A stretch of DNA of 64,000 bases from an uncultured Muribaculaceae bacterium (GCA_910577315.1 CAJTME010000006.1:118296-182295), one strand, 5' to 3'; shown: positions 16,187 to 25,590, counted from the first letter of the stretch. Program-made: numbers and translations. Notes: a model not told the origin generated them from the letters alone.

Positions 16187-17724
16187 AATATATTCACTTC
16201 TGTCGGGGTGCGGTCAATGTCGCTTATCAAAACCAGCGGTAACACAAGGTAATATTTCTTGTTGTCTTTTCCTGTGAACGCGACTATATCAGATACACGG
16301 GGCTTGCCGTTCATGGTGACGTACACGCTGCCGTCTTTTAATGTTGTCCTCAGCCCATCGACAAAAGGCATCACTATATGACCCTTATAAACGACGGCAT
16401 CCGCATTTCCATCGGTTTCAAAGTCATGGCGCCCCTCGTAGTCTTTTAACTCATGGGGAATTATTGTATGTGAAGGGCAGCCTAATGCCTGACGCAGACA
16501 GTCAAAAGTGCTCCAATGAGAATTATACATGAAGTTTGTCTTGCACAGTGTGAGCCAGGAAACTTGATGGTTCTCGGTCATAGGCAGATAAAAAGTGCAC
16601 TCTTTTTGCAGGTGAGCGGCATAGGCGTCGTACATGGTGTTGACTTCCCTGTTCAATCTCGGCATATACCAACAGGTATAACCCAAATGAATGAACAGGG
16701 GGACCAATATAAGGCCAGGTGCTATGTATTTTGATATGATGGTGGGGATTTTCGGGAACAGATGCCGCCCGATTGAAATCAGACCGATGGTGGATACCAA
16801 AACTATCGGATAGGTTGAGCGAGCCGCGATTGAGAACATGTGGAACAGCAACCCGATTCCGCCGATTATCAGCATGATGATGCATGTGTTTGAAAAAGCT
16901 GCTTTCCTGAGGGATTTACGCATTGCGGCATAAATCCATACCACGGCAAAGAGAAAGTACAGATAGTCGATTTTCAATACATAAAACCGTTGATACCATG
17001 AAATTGGCTCGCTGACCGACGATGACAACCGGTTTAAAAATGAAGGGGCAAGGAGAAACCATAATATTCCGGTCAATATACCGGCAATCAGAAATTTACG
17101 GCTTTTGCTGAATTCTGCGCGCCTTGCAAGAATTATTGTGATGAATGCGCAGAACATGGGAAGGGCGAACGCTTCATGGCACAGGCCAGTAATTAATCCG
17201 AGGCAGAAGGATGCGATGGGATTAAGCTTTGGCTTGTTCAGGAAAACCATTATTGAGGCGAGCATCCATGGCGCTGACCACACATAATTCATCGCGTACA
17301 TGGTTACGAACATCTGGTCTTGCCAAGGAAGGCATAAACAGAGGAAGGCAGTTGCGCAGGCAAACAGTGTCGGCGTGGTGGCGCTGGATAATTTTAAGAC
17401 CAGCAGATAGGTGATGGCGAATGATACTGCGGAAATTGTCGCCGACACAATTTTTGGCAACAACAGCATGAAGATATATAAAGTGTTGGCCAAACGTGCG
17501 TTGTCGTATTTATAATGCTGTATGGCTGCCCCCACATATCCGCTGAACAGGTTTTGATCTACCGGACCATTTTCAGAGGCATAATGATAAATGTCTCTTA
17601 GGAACCAGAAATCATCCAGCGCGAACGGATAAAAGTAAAATAATATGAAGAAACAGCCCACTATAAGTGAAAATATAATGAGCCTTATGGTGGGCCATGA
17701 GTTAAATAATCGGCTTCTTCGCAT
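16180..17724 (-). CDS. DUF6056 family multi-pass membrane protein (AT-rich copy)
   Basis: A 514-residue membrane protein, a diverged paralogue of the next gene. After the first membrane helix it carries PFALDDFWFLRDIYHY, equivalent to the ALDDYWYM motif of its neighbour. About ten further hydrophobic helices follow, then a soluble C-terminal segment. The likely class is GtrII/ArnT-like glycosyltransferase, acting on the periplasmic side, with unknown substrate. Its base composition is visibly more AT-rich than the surrounding genes, suggesting a different origin. The start is the ATG at 17724, preceded by a TAACTTTG box; the longer reading shadows the SGNH gene. Confidence 0.75.
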   Translation of the reverse strand: MRRSRLFNSWPTIRLIIFSLIVGCFFILFYFYPFALDDFWFLRDIYHYASENGPVDQNLFSGYVGAAIQHYKYDNARLANTLYIFMLLLPKIVSATISAVSFAITYLLVLKLSSATTPTLFACATAFLCLCLPWQDQMFVTMYAMNYVWSAPWMLASIMVFLNKPKLNPIASFCLGLITGLCHEAFALPMFCAFITIILARRAEFSKSRKFLIAGILTGILWFLLAPSFLNRLSSSVSEPISWYQRFYVLKIDYLYFLFAVVWIYAAMRKSLRKAAFSNTCIIMLIIGGIGLLFHMFSIAARSTYPIVLVSTIGLISIGRHLFPKIPTIISKYIAPGLILVPLFIHLGYTCWYMPRLNREVNTMYDAYAAHLQKECTFYLPMTENHQVSWLTLCKTNFMYNSHWSTFDCLRQALGCPSHTIIPHELKDYEGRHDFETDGNADAVVYKGHIVMPFVDGLRTTLKDGSVYVTMNGKPRVSDIVAFTGKDNKKYYLVLPLVLISDIDRTPTEVNILW

Positions 17725-17742
17725 AGTCGTGGATTGACATTG

Positions 17743-17750
17743 CAAAGTTA
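17743..17750 (-). promoter_or_regulatory. -7 box for the DUF6056-metallopeptidase-ribD run
   Basis: TAACTTTG on the - strand, 18 bases before the DUF6056 ATG, fits TAnnTTTG. It lies between the SGNH hydrolase stop and this gene. The -33 box is weak. Confidence 0.55.
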
Positions 17751-17776
17751 CAAAATCCCGCCGGATTATGAAACTC

Positions 17777-18439
17777 TCACTCCTTGACGTACGGGAGGAT
17801 GATTTCGCGCCAGGTGAGGTAGCCGGGGGCGAGGAGGTGGAGGCCGTCGTTGGTGAAGTCGGCGCGGAGGTTGCCGTCGGCGTCGCAGAAGGCGGGATGG
17901 AGGTTGACCCAGGTGGCTCCGCGGCGTTCCACTTCCGGCTCAAGCTTGGCGTTGATGTCGCGGATGACCTGCTCCTTGCCAATCATTTTTTTATAGCGTC
18001 CGAACGAGTTGTTGATGGGCAGCATCGACTGCACATAAAGCTTGGTCGACGGTGTTGTCTGCCGGATGTAGTCAATGAGCTGGCAGGCGGCGGTGACGAT
18101 TGAGTCGGCCGTGAGGTCGTGGCTCACGTCGTTGGCTCCGACCATCAGGAATATCTTGGCCGGATGTCCGTCGACAACCGGGGCGATGCGTTCGCGTATG
18201 CCCTCGATGATGTCTCCGTTTATGCCACGGTTGACAACGTTGGGCATTCCCAGCAGTTCATGCCATTCGCAGCCGTGGGTGAGGCTGTTGCCGAGAAACA
18301 CAATGTTGGTCGAGTCGACGCCGAGGGCCTCGAACAGCGATGCGCGCTGATAGTAAAGTTCTCCGTATTTGTCTTGAGCTGACATTGTCATTGTGGCGCC
18401 TGCGAGCACGATTGCGGCGGCGAATGCTGTGATTTTCAT
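17777..18439 (-). CDS. Secreted SGNH/GDSL hydrolase
   Basis: A 220-residue esterase or lipase-fold protein. The signal peptide MKITAFAAAIVLAGATMTMSA is followed by the four SGNH blocks: FLGNSLTHG with the nucleophile Ser52, NRGINGD for the oxyanion Gly, VGANDVSHD with the Asn, and DGLHLLAPGY with the catalytic Asp/His. It probably removes acyl groups from a carbohydrate in the periplasm. It follows the terminator of the peptidoglycan salvage locus by 12 bases, so it may be expressed by read-through, and a role in deacetylating wall sugars is possible but unproven. Confidence 0.88.
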   Translation of the reverse strand: MKITAFAAAIVLAGATMTMSAQDKYGELYYQRASLFEALGVDSTNIVFLGNSLTHGCEWHELLGMPNVVNRGINGDIIEGIRERIAPVVDGHPAKIFLMVGANDVSHDLTADSIVTAACQLIDYIRQTTPSTKLYVQSMLPINNSFGRYKKMIGKEQVIRDINAKLEPEVERRGATWVNLHPAFCDADGNLRADFTNDGLHLLAPGYLTWREIILPYVKE

Positions 18440-18450
18440 AATCGGTGTGG

Positions 18451-18493
18451 AAAAAGTTGGCGCCGGAACTGGCGGCTGGCAAGTCCCGGCGCC
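18451..18493 (-). terminator. Intrinsic terminator of the peptidoglycan salvage operon
   Basis: On the - strand a 12-bp stem (18493-18482 with 18470-18459, one G-U pair) with an 11-base loop is followed within two bases by TTTTT. It directly follows the murQ stop and marks the end of the operon. Confidence 0.85.
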
Positions 18494-18501
18494 GTGGTGG
18501 A

Positions 18502-19329
18502 TTATTCCTTGTGTTCTTCGCTGCGGTATGCGTCCACGGCTTTTTTAACAGAGCCGTGGAACAGCAGCAGGCGTTTGGCCGCGTCGTAGGTGAGGCCGAG
18601 TTCGTCCATTACCATGCGGGTGCCGCGGTCGACAAGCTTGGCGTTTGTGAGCTGCATGTTCACCATTTTGTTGCCCTTCACGCGTCCCATCTGAATCATG
18701 ACCGAGGTGGTGATCATGTTGCATATCATCTTTTGGCCTGTGCCTGATTTCATGCGGGACGAGCCTGTGACATATTCAGGCCCCACAACCATCTCGATTG
18801 CGATGTCGGCGGCCTTGCTCACGGGGGCGTCGGGATTTGAGGTGATGGCGGCGGTGAGGATGCCGTGTTCGCGGCAGTCGTTGAGGACTCCGATGACGTA
18901 GGGAGTCGTGCCCGAGGCGGCGATGCCGATTACGGTGTCCTTTTCGTTGATGCTGTAAGGCTGAAGGTCTTTCCAACCCTGGTGAATGTCGTCTTCGGCG
19001 TTTTCAACGGCGTTGCGCAGGGCGGTGTCGCCGCCGGCGATGAGGCCGATGACCCACGAGGGATCCATGCCGAACGTGGGCGGTATTTCAGATGCGTCGA
19101 GCACGCCGAGGCGTCCCGATGTGCCGGCTCCCATATAGAAGATGCGTCCGCCGCGTTTCATGCGCGACACGATTTCTGTGACGAGTTTCTCAATCTGGGG
19201 GATTGCTTTTTCGACGGCGAGGGCTACTTTCTTATCCTCGTTGTTTATGTCGCGGAGAATTTCTCCGACAGGCTTTTTCTCAAGGTCGTTGTAGAGCGAC
19301 GGTTGTTCGCTGATTTTGACGAATGCCAT
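18502..19329 (-). CDS. murQ: N-acetylmuramic acid 6-phosphate etherase
   Basis: A 275-residue SIS-domain lyase that cleaves the lactyl ether of MurNAc-6-phosphate, giving GlcNAc-6-phosphate and D-lactate in the cytoplasm. The sugar-phosphate loop GRIFYMGAGTSGRLGVLDAS is at 61-80. The catalytic glutamates correspond to Glu81 (ASEIPPTFG) and Glu112 (NAEDD). SSRMKSGTGQKMI and the C-terminal LGLTYDAAKRLL helix also match the family. It is the last gene of the salvage locus, 46 bases after the kinase gene. Confidence 0.97.
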   Translation of the reverse strand: MAFVKISEQPSLYNDLEKKPVGEILRDINNEDKKVALAVEKAIPQIEKLVTEIVSRMKRGGRIFYMGAGTSGRLGVLDASEIPPTFGMDPSWVIGLIAGGDTALRNAVENAEDDIHQGWKDLQPYSINEKDTVIGIAASGTTPYVIGVLNDCREHGILTAAITSNPDAPVSKAADIAIEMVVGPEYVTGSSRMKSGTGQKMICNMITTSVMIQMGRVKGNKMVNMQLTNAKLVDRGTRMVMDELGLTYDAAKRLLLFHGSVKKAVDAYRSEEHKE

Positions 19330-19375
19330 ATCTGGTTTCAGGTCGTTTAAGTTGTTGTTTCTGTGTCTTATGAAT

Positions 19376-20218
19376 TTATGCCGTGTGGAACTTGATGAGG
19401 CCCTCCATCGGCGATTTGATAATTGTGCCGACGCGGCATCCGCAGGCCTTGGCGGCCTCCTCGAGCACGGGACGGTAGTAGTAGGCGATGGAGCCGATGA
19501 AGTTCACCTCATAGTTGGCATAGGAAGGATATTGTGTGATGTTGCGGATGAAGAATGCCTTGAATGCGTTGAGCACCAGCGCGTGGATTTCGGGGCGGTC
19601 GATGTTGGCGAGCAGGAATGGAGTGACTGAGGCCAGGAAGCGGTTACCCTGGGGCTCCTTGTAGACGCGGCGTATGATTTCCATGCGGTCGAGGTCGTAT
19701 TCCTTGAGGAACTTCTCGCAAAGGTCGGCAGGCAGCTGTTTTTTGAGGACGTCACCCAGGAAAATCTTGCCGAGCACGGCACCCGAGCCTTCGTCACCGA
19801 GGATGTAGCCCAGCGGGGAAACGTTGTCGACAATCACGTCGCCGTCATAGAAGCACGAGTTTGAACCGGTGCCGAGTATGCAGGCTATGCCGGCCGAACG
19901 GCCGCACAGGGCGCGGGCGGCGGCGAGGAGGTCGGTGTGCACCTCGATGGTCTTCGCATCGGGCAGGTTGGCGCCGATGGCCCGGGCCACGTTTGAGCAT
20001 ACCTCGGGCGATATGCACCCCGCGCCATAGAAATAGACTTCTTCGACGGGATAACCGTCCATTTCCGGGGCGAGTTCGTCGGCAATGCGGCGGCGCATTT
20101 CCTCTTCGGTCAGCATCACGGCATTCATTCCGAGGGTGAACACTTGTTTTTCGACTTTTCCGTTGTTGAGCAGGCACCAGTCGATTTTAGTGCTGCCGCA
20201 GTCAGCTACGAGTATCAT
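19376..20218 (-). CDS. BadF/BadG-type amino-sugar kinase (MurK-like)
   Basis: A 280-residue ATPase of the N-acetylglucosamine kinase / BadF group. The phosphate-binding strand MILVADCGSTKIDWCLL begins the protein. A second nucleotide segment GIACILGTGSNSCFYDG and the hinge PLGYILGDEGSGAVLGK follow. Placed between a MurNAc transporter candidate and murQ, the most likely reaction is ATP-dependent 6-phosphorylation of MurNAc (and GlcNAc), as described for MurK of Tannerella and Clostridium. Specificity cannot be decided from sequence. Its start overlaps the stop of the upstream DUF5009 gene (ATGA). Confidence 0.9.
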   Translation of the reverse strand: MILVADCGSTKIDWCLLNNGKVEKQVFTLGMNAVMLTEEEMRRRIADELAPEMDGYPVEEVYFYGAGCISPEVCSNVARAIGANLPDAKTIEVHTDLLAAARALCGRSAGIACILGTGSNSCFYDGDVIVDNVSPLGYILGDEGSGAVLGKIFLGDVLKKQLPADLCEKFLKEYDLDRMEIIRRVYKEPQGNRFLASVTPFLLANIDRPEIHALVLNAFKAFFIRNITQYPSYANYEVNFIGSIAYYYRPVLEEAAKACGCRVGTIIKSPMEGLIKFHTA

Positions 20219-21387
20219 ATCTTAATGTATATTTTTTTCTTGTAAAGGATGAGGCCTATGAGCCAGTTGATAAACACGAACGCCAGCGCGAAAAGCAGTG
20301 ATGCCAGGGTGGCGTCATCGCCGCATAGCGGCATCAGGACGGCCTGGTAGGCCCAGCCCTTGATTGAAATCATGCCCGATTCAACTCCGCTCCACGGAAT
20401 TTTCACGGCTCCGATGATGATGGAGAGCACCGCGCCCAGGCAGTACATGAACAGCGGGTTGATGCCGAATGCCTCGAAGAACCGGCACCAGCGCTTGTGG
20501 CCGCGGATGTCGATAATCCATATCAGCAGTCCGAGGAAGCTCGCGGCGAGGCCGCAGGTGGTGAGCACGAAGGTGGGCGACCATATCTTCTTGTTGATGG
20601 GCATGCCGTAATTGAGCAGGAAGCCGCTGAACGTCAGGATTGTGCCGACGATGAACAGCCGGTTGATGCGCTCGTGGTTGTCCTTGGTGGAAAGTATCAG
20701 GCCACCGCATATGAAGCCGATGAGCATGTGGGCTATCGAGGGCAGGGTGCTCAGCAGCCCCTCGGGGTCGAACTTGAGGGTGACGCCGTCGATTGTGTCG
20801 GCATACATGTGGTCGGGACCGAGAACCTTGTGGTCTACCACCGAGATTATGTTTGTGTCGGCAAATTCAAATCCGTTGCCGAAAATGAGCAGCACGGAAT
20901 ACACCGCCAGCATTCCGCCGACAAACCACCACAACGCGCGCCTCTTGATGAGCAGCGCGCACACCGACCCGATGCCGTAGCACAGCGCCAGGCGCGGCAT
21001 CACGCCGAGAATTCGGATGTGGTCAAAGTTCAGCACGGCTTCCCAGAAGGTTTTGTCAGATAGAACTCCGCGCAGGAACAGTCCGAACCATGCTATGAAC
21101 ATGCCGATGAGGAAAATCACCACCGTGCGGCGGAGGATTTTCCAGCCGGATTTTGCATCGAGGGTGAAGTTATATCCCCTGAGGGAGAAGTAGGTCGATA
21201 TTCCCATTATGAACATGAAGAACGGGAACACGAGGTCGGTCGGAGTGAGGCCATTCCACGATGCGTGGGCCAGCGGGGCATATATATGGCCCCACGAGCC
21301 CGGATTGTTAACCAGAATCATGCCGGCGATGGTGATGCCCCGCAGGATGTCGAGGGCAAGGAGTCGTTGTTTTTTTAGAGCTGACAT
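20215..21387 (-). CDS. DUF5009 / HGSNAT-like membrane protein (MurT or NagX candidate)
   Basis: A 390-residue protein with about eleven membrane segments, belonging to the DUF5009/COG4299 group related to heparan-alpha-glucosaminide N-acetyltransferase. The opening LALDILRGITIAGMILVNNPGSW and PTDLVFPFFMFIMGIS are hallmark segments. Two roles are known or proposed for such proteins: transmembrane glucosamine N-acetylation (NagX) and, from its place next to a kinase and murQ in Tannerella-type operons, MurNAc uptake (MurT). I cannot separate these. The gene is translationally coupled to the kinase. Confidence 0.82.
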   Translation of the reverse strand: MSALKKQRLLALDILRGITIAGMILVNNPGSWGHIYAPLAHASWNGLTPTDLVFPFFMFIMGISTYFSLRGYNFTLDAKSGWKILRRTVVIFLIGMFIAWFGLFLRGVLSDKTFWEAVLNFDHIRILGVMPRLALCYGIGSVCALLIKRRALWWFVGGMLAVYSVLLIFGNGFEFADTNIISVVDHKVLGPDHMYADTIDGVTLKFDPEGLLSTLPSIAHMLIGFICGGLILSTKDNHERINRLFIVGTILTFSGFLLNYGMPINKKIWSPTFVLTTCGLAASFLGLLIWIIDIRGHKRWCRFFEAFGINPLFMYCLGAVLSIIIGAVKIPWSGVESGMISIKGWAYQAVLMPLCGDDATLASLLFALAFVFINWLIGLILYKKKIYIKI

Positions 21388-21458
21388 ATCGGTTGGTTTG
21401 ATGTCTGTTGTGTAATGGGTGGTTTATGATGAGTTGTCCGAGCCGGCGGTGATTTGCG

Positions 21459-24287
21459 TTATTGTTGTTTTCCCGGTCTCGTGCACGCGTCGACGAGATA
21501 GGCGATTGATTTATAGCTGACGTCGCTGTTGGCCGTGAGACCTATTTCGCAGGTGCGCGAGTTGGAGTAGCCGGCCTTTACGCCGGCTTCCTCAAGGGCC
21601 GGACGCAGTTTGCGCAGGGCCCAGCGGTTGAGTTCGGGCACGTTGAATCCCTTGTCGCCGGCAAAGCCGCAGCAGCCCACCTCGGCGGGAACCGTCACGT
21701 TGGTCGAGCAACGGCGCGCGAGGTCAATCATGGTGGACGCAAGGCCCATGTGGCGCGACGAGCAGGTTACGTGGACGGCAACGGGTTCGTCGGTGGGGAT
21801 GAATTCAAGATGCGGGGCGAGGAAGCGGGTGATGAACTCGGCGGGTTCGAACAGCTGCATGCTCTTTATATGATTGCGCATGCGGTGCAGGCATGGGCTC
21901 TGGTCGCACATGACGGGATAGCGTCCGTTTTCCGAAGCCTTCAGCAGGGCGGCTTCCAGCTTTGCCGTCATCTCATCGCCCACTTCCGGCATGCCTTTGC
22001 TTTCCCATATCATTCCGCAGCACAGGTGTTCCATTCCCTCGGGGAAAATGACCTGATAGCCGGCTTTTTTGCAAAGATTTATCATCGTGTCGACCAGCGG
22101 AGCGATTTTTTTGCCTTTCTCGCGGGTCACGCCCATGGTGCGGTTGATGCACGAGGGGAAATAGACCACCTTGCGTTCCGAGCTTTCCTCCTTGACACGC
22201 CCGATGGCTTTCTTGGGCCAGTAGGGTGCCGGAAGGGCTGAATTCCAAAGCGGCATGCCAATTTTGTGCAGGCTGCGGCCTATCGAGTTGACGGCCTTGT
22301 CGCCGATTATGCGGTGGGCCACGTCGGCGGCTCCGAGGGCATAGCGCAGTCCCTTGGAAATGTCGGCGAGATGCCTGGCGGCCGAAACGCCCACCTTATA
22401 ACCCGACGAATCCTTCGGCATGAAAAACTCGCGGTAGGCGTGAATCAAGTCGCCGGTGCATATCTTCATGGGGCATGAGGTGCTGCACAGGCCGTCGCCG
22501 GCACAGGTGGCGTCACCGAGATAGTCGAACAGCTTTTTCAGGCGTTCGGCCTTTTCGATGTTTTCTTTTCCGCCGAGCTTTTGCAGGCGGGCCATTTCGC
22601 GGACGGCCACGATGCGTTGGCGCGACGACAGCGTGAAGCCGGCGCTGACACAGTTAGGCTCGCAGAATCCGCACTCGATGCACTTGTCGATAATCGGACT
22701 GGCCAATGGCAGCGGCTTGAGCCCCTTGACGAAGCAGTCCTTGTCATCGTTGAACACCGCGCCGCGGTTCAGGATATTGAGGGGATCGAAAGCATCCTTA
22801 ATGCGTAGCATCAGCGAGTAGGCTTTGTCTCCCCATTCTTTCTGGACGAACGGAGCCATATTGCGGCCCACGCCGTGTTCGGCTTTCAGCGAGCCGTCGT
22901 AGCGTCCGATGACCAGGTGCTCGATTTGCTCCATCAGGTTGCGGTACTTCTCGATTTCCTCGGGTGAGTTGAGGTCGAGCGAAATGATGAAGTGGTAGTT
23001 GCCTTCGAGGGCGTGGCCGTAGATGCACGCGTCGTCATATCCACATTTCACAAGTAGGTCTGAAAGCTCGGTTGTGGCTGTCGGCAGGTCGTTGATGTGG
23101 AAGGCGATGTCCTCGATGACGGCCGTGGTGCCGCCGGGGCGGGTTGCGCCGACCGAGGGGAATATGCCCGAACGGAGGGCCCACCATGCGGCGGTTTCCT
23201 CAGGGTCGGTCGAGAAATGGGCCGGCTTGAACAGCTTGAAGTTACGTATGACGGCGTTTATTGCGTCGATATTTGCCTGAAGTTCACTGTCCGTATCGGC
23301 CTTGGTGTCGAGCAGCAGCGCCGTCAGCCCCTTGCCGGTCGGGTCGTTGACGGATTCCAGCGACTTCTTGTCGAGCATCTCGCAGGAATGTACCGGCGCA
23401 CCTTTTTTGAGGGCCACCACACAGCGGCTCGCTTCGGCCAGCGAGTCGAAATACAGCATCGCCGAAGCCGATTTCTTGTAAAGGTGGGATGTGGCGAGTG
23501 TTGCCTCGGCCAGGAAGGCGAGGGTGCCCTCGCTGCCTACGATGCAGTGGGCGATGATTTCAAACGGGTCGTTGAATGTTATGAACGGCAGCAGGTTTAG
23601 CCCCGTTACATTCTTGATTGAATATTTGAACCTGATGCGGCGTTTCAGCTCCTCGTCGGCACGGATGCCGTCGCGGATGGCGATGATTTCGTTGAGTAGT
23701 GCGGGATGGGATTTGGCGAATGCCGCCTTTGAATCCTCGTCGGCTGTGTCGAGCAGGGTGCCGTCGGCGAGGATTATCCGCAGCGATTTGAGGATACGGT
23801 CGCTGTTGGCGTGCGTGCCGCAGTTCATGCCCGATGCGTTGTTGACGATGATGCCGCCCACCATAGCGCTGTTTTTCGACGCGGGGTCGGGCGCGAACAT
23901 GCGTCCGTAAGGTGCCAGGATGCGGTTGAGATGGCTGCCCACGATACCGGGCTGCACGGTGATGGTCTCGGCGTTGGGGCCGATTTTGTAATCGAGCCAA
24001 CGGCGCGCGGCAACAATCAGCACCGAATCGGTTATGGCCTGTCCCGACAGGCTTGTGCCACCGGCGCGGAAAGTGACGGGAATCTCGTGTCGGGTGGCAG
24101 CCTGGAGCAGCTTGACCACTTCTTCCTCGTTGGCCGTAACGACAACTATTTTCGGTATGAGCCGATAAAATCCGGCATCCGTGCCCCATGTGAGGGTGCG
24201 CAACTCGTCGGTGTAGACGCGGTCGCGGGGCATGAATTGCAGTATTTCTTCAAGATAGGCGTTATGTTGGGGAGAATCTGTGGTCAT
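21459..24287 (-). CDS. FAD-linked D-lactate dehydrogenase fused to Fe-S/CCG domain
   Basis: A 942-residue oxidoreductase. The N-terminal FAD-binding module (about 35-240) contains FRAGGTSLSGQA and GRMFAPDPASKNSAMVGG. The FAD-oxidase C domain (to about 520) has LKAEHGVGRNMAP. Two Fe-S motifs follow: CIECGFCEPNC starting at Cys536 and CAGDGLCSTSCPMKICTG near 594. CCG-type heterodisulfide-like motifs lie near 754 (LCCGMIWE) and 870 (VGCCGFAGDKG). This architecture oxidises D-lactate or related D-2-hydroxyacids, passing electrons to quinone. D-lactate is the by-product of MurQ, three genes downstream. It has its own consensus promoter. Confidence 0.9.
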   Translation of the reverse strand: MTTDSPQHNAYLEEILQFMPRDRVYTDELRTLTWGTDAGFYRLIPKIVVVTANEEEVVKLLQAATRHEIPVTFRAGGTSLSGQAITDSVLIVAARRWLDYKIGPNAETITVQPGIVGSHLNRILAPYGRMFAPDPASKNSAMVGGIIVNNASGMNCGTHANSDRILKSLRIILADGTLLDTADEDSKAAFAKSHPALLNEIIAIRDGIRADEELKRRIRFKYSIKNVTGLNLLPFITFNDPFEIIAHCIVGSEGTLAFLAEATLATSHLYKKSASAMLYFDSLAEASRCVVALKKGAPVHSCEMLDKKSLESVNDPTGKGLTALLLDTKADTDSELQANIDAINAVIRNFKLFKPAHFSTDPEETAAWWALRSGIFPSVGATRPGGTTAVIEDIAFHINDLPTATTELSDLLVKCGYDDACIYGHALEGNYHFIISLDLNSPEEIEKYRNLMEQIEHLVIGRYDGSLKAEHGVGRNMAPFVQKEWGDKAYSLMLRIKDAFDPLNILNRGAVFNDDKDCFVKGLKPLPLASPIIDKCIECGFCEPNCVSAGFTLSSRQRIVAVREMARLQKLGGKENIEKAERLKKLFDYLGDATCAGDGLCSTSCPMKICTGDLIHAYREFFMPKDSSGYKVGVSAARHLADISKGLRYALGAADVAHRIIGDKAVNSIGRSLHKIGMPLWNSALPAPYWPKKAIGRVKEESSERKVVYFPSCINRTMGVTREKGKKIAPLVDTMINLCKKAGYQVIFPEGMEHLCCGMIWESKGMPEVGDEMTAKLEAALLKASENGRYPVMCDQSPCLHRMRNHIKSMQLFEPAEFITRFLAPHLEFIPTDEPVAVHVTCSSRHMGLASTMIDLARRCSTNVTVPAEVGCCGFAGDKGFNVPELNRWALRKLRPALEEAGVKAGYSNSRTCEIGLTANSDVSYKSIAYLVDACTRPGKQQ

Positions 24288-24316
24288 CTGAGTAATGATT
24301 GGGTGTGATTAATTTG

Positions 24317-24348
24317 CGAATTTAACTAAAAATGTCAAATGCAGCAAA
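24317..24348 (-). promoter_or_regulatory. Internal promoter before the D-lactate dehydrogenase
   Basis: TTTG (24348-24345), a 20-base spacer and TAAATTCG (24324-24317) on the - strand; the -7 box has one mismatch to TAnnTTTG. Transcription would start near 24311, 24 bases before the ATG. It could drive D-lactate dehydrogenase, DUF5009, kinase and murQ separately from the upstream half. Confidence 0.6.
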
Positions 24349-24354
24349 AAATAA

Positions 24355-25590
24355 TCACTTGTATTTGTAGTATTTCGCTGACTTGGCCTTGAAGGCGTCG
24401 GCGTCCTTGTTCCAGTAGTCGATGATGTCCTCCACCTTGTGCCGCTTGGCGAAGCGGCGGCGGATTTCCTTGCTGCCGGTGACCTTGTCGAACATGCTGA
24501 AACGTTTGGGATCGGCGGTCTCGAAAGCCTTGTGGTCGGGATACATGTCGGCCAGTTCCTGCATCACATAGAACTGGGTGAGCGACAGCGGAGCCTTTTC
24601 CTTGTCGGTAACGTATATCTCGACGCCCTGCAGGTTCTCGCCCTTGCCGAAGCCGTAGAAGGGCTTGATGTGGATGGGGCGGAACATTATGCCGGGGAGG
24701 TTGAGCGCGTTGAGGCGTTTGGACAGGGCGTCAGCGTCGACCCACGACGCGCAGAACAGCTTGAACGGCTCGGTGTAGCCGACGCCGATGTTCATGTAGT
24801 TGATTTCACCGAGAATACCTGTCATGGGATAGAGTATGGCAGCCTCGGGATTGGGAATGTGGGGCGAGGGCAGCACCCAGGGCATGCCGGTTTCGCGGAA
24901 ACTCATGTCGCGCGTCCAGCCTTCCATCGGAATCACCGTGAGGTCGACCTTGGCGCCGCCGCCAAGCAGACCCTCGTCGTTGAGGTATTCGGCGAGTTCG
25001 CCGGGGGTGAGGCCGTAGACATAGGGGATGGGGAACTGGCTGACGAACGACACGCACGAATCTTCGACCAGGTTGCCTTCGACCTTGTTGCCGCCCACTG
25101 GGTTCGGGCGGTCCAGCACCATGAACTGCTTGCCCAGTTCGGCGCAGGCCTCCATGCCGAGGCCCATGGTGGATATGAATGTGAACGAGCGGCAGCCGAT
25201 GTCCTGGATGTCGTATATGAGCACGTCGACATCCTTCAGCATCTCGGGCGAGGGTTTGCGGCTCTTGCCGTAGATTGAATACACCGTCACACCGGTGGCG
25301 GGGTCGACGAAGTTGTCGACGTGATCGCCGGCGTGCACGTCACCACGCACGCCGTGCTCGGGGGCGTACAGCCCGACGAGTTCCACATCGGGCGCCTCGT
25401 GAAGTATGTCGATTGTCGACTTGAGGCTGTTGTCAACGCCGGTGGGGTTGGTGATGAGGCCCACGCGCTTGCCCTTGAGGGGGGCGAAATCCATGTCGCG
25501 GAGCACCTCGATGCCGGGCTTCACGGTTTGTGCGCCGAGGGCGAGGGCTGTGCCGACTGCGGCGATTGAGAGTATATTGCGGAGTTTCAT
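24355..25590 (-). CDS. namZ: Exo-beta-N-acetylmuramidase NamZ (DUF1343)
   Basis: A 411-residue secreted protein (signal peptide MKLRNILSIAAVGTALALGA, then QTVKPG). It belongs to DUF1343, shown in Bacillus and Tannerella to be exo-acting N-acetylmuramidases that release terminal MurNAc from peptidoglycan chains. The active-site region GLYAPEHGVRGD (Glu78) is present, as are VLIYDIQDIGCRSFTF and VLDRPNPVGG. Acting in the periplasm, it would supply free MurNAc for the transporter and kinase in the same locus. It follows the AmpG-like gene by 20 bases. Confidence 0.9.
   Translation of the reverse strand: MKLRNILSIAAVGTALALGAQTVKPGIEVLRDMDFAPLKGKRVGLITNPTGVDNSLKSTIDILHEAPDVELVGLYAPEHGVRGDVHAGDHVDNFVDPATGVTVYSIYGKSRKPSPEMLKDVDVLIYDIQDIGCRSFTFISTMGLGMEACAELGKQFMVLDRPNPVGGNKVEGNLVEDSCVSFVSQFPIPYVYGLTPGELAEYLNDEGLLGGGAKVDLTVIPMEGWTRDMSFRETGMPWVLPSPHIPNPEAAILYPMTGILGEINYMNIGVGYTEPFKLFCASWVDADALSKRLNALNLPGIMFRPIHIKPFYGFGKGENLQGVEIYVTDKEKAPLSLTQFYVMQELADMYPDHKAFETADPKRFSMFDKVTGSKEIRRRFAKRHKVEDIIDYWNKDADAFKAKSAKYYKYK

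Noticed and set aside
21388..21458. A promoter between the D-lactate dehydrogenase and DUF5009 genes
   Set aside because: No TAnnTTTG box is present in the 71-base gap, so co-transcription is the simpler reading.
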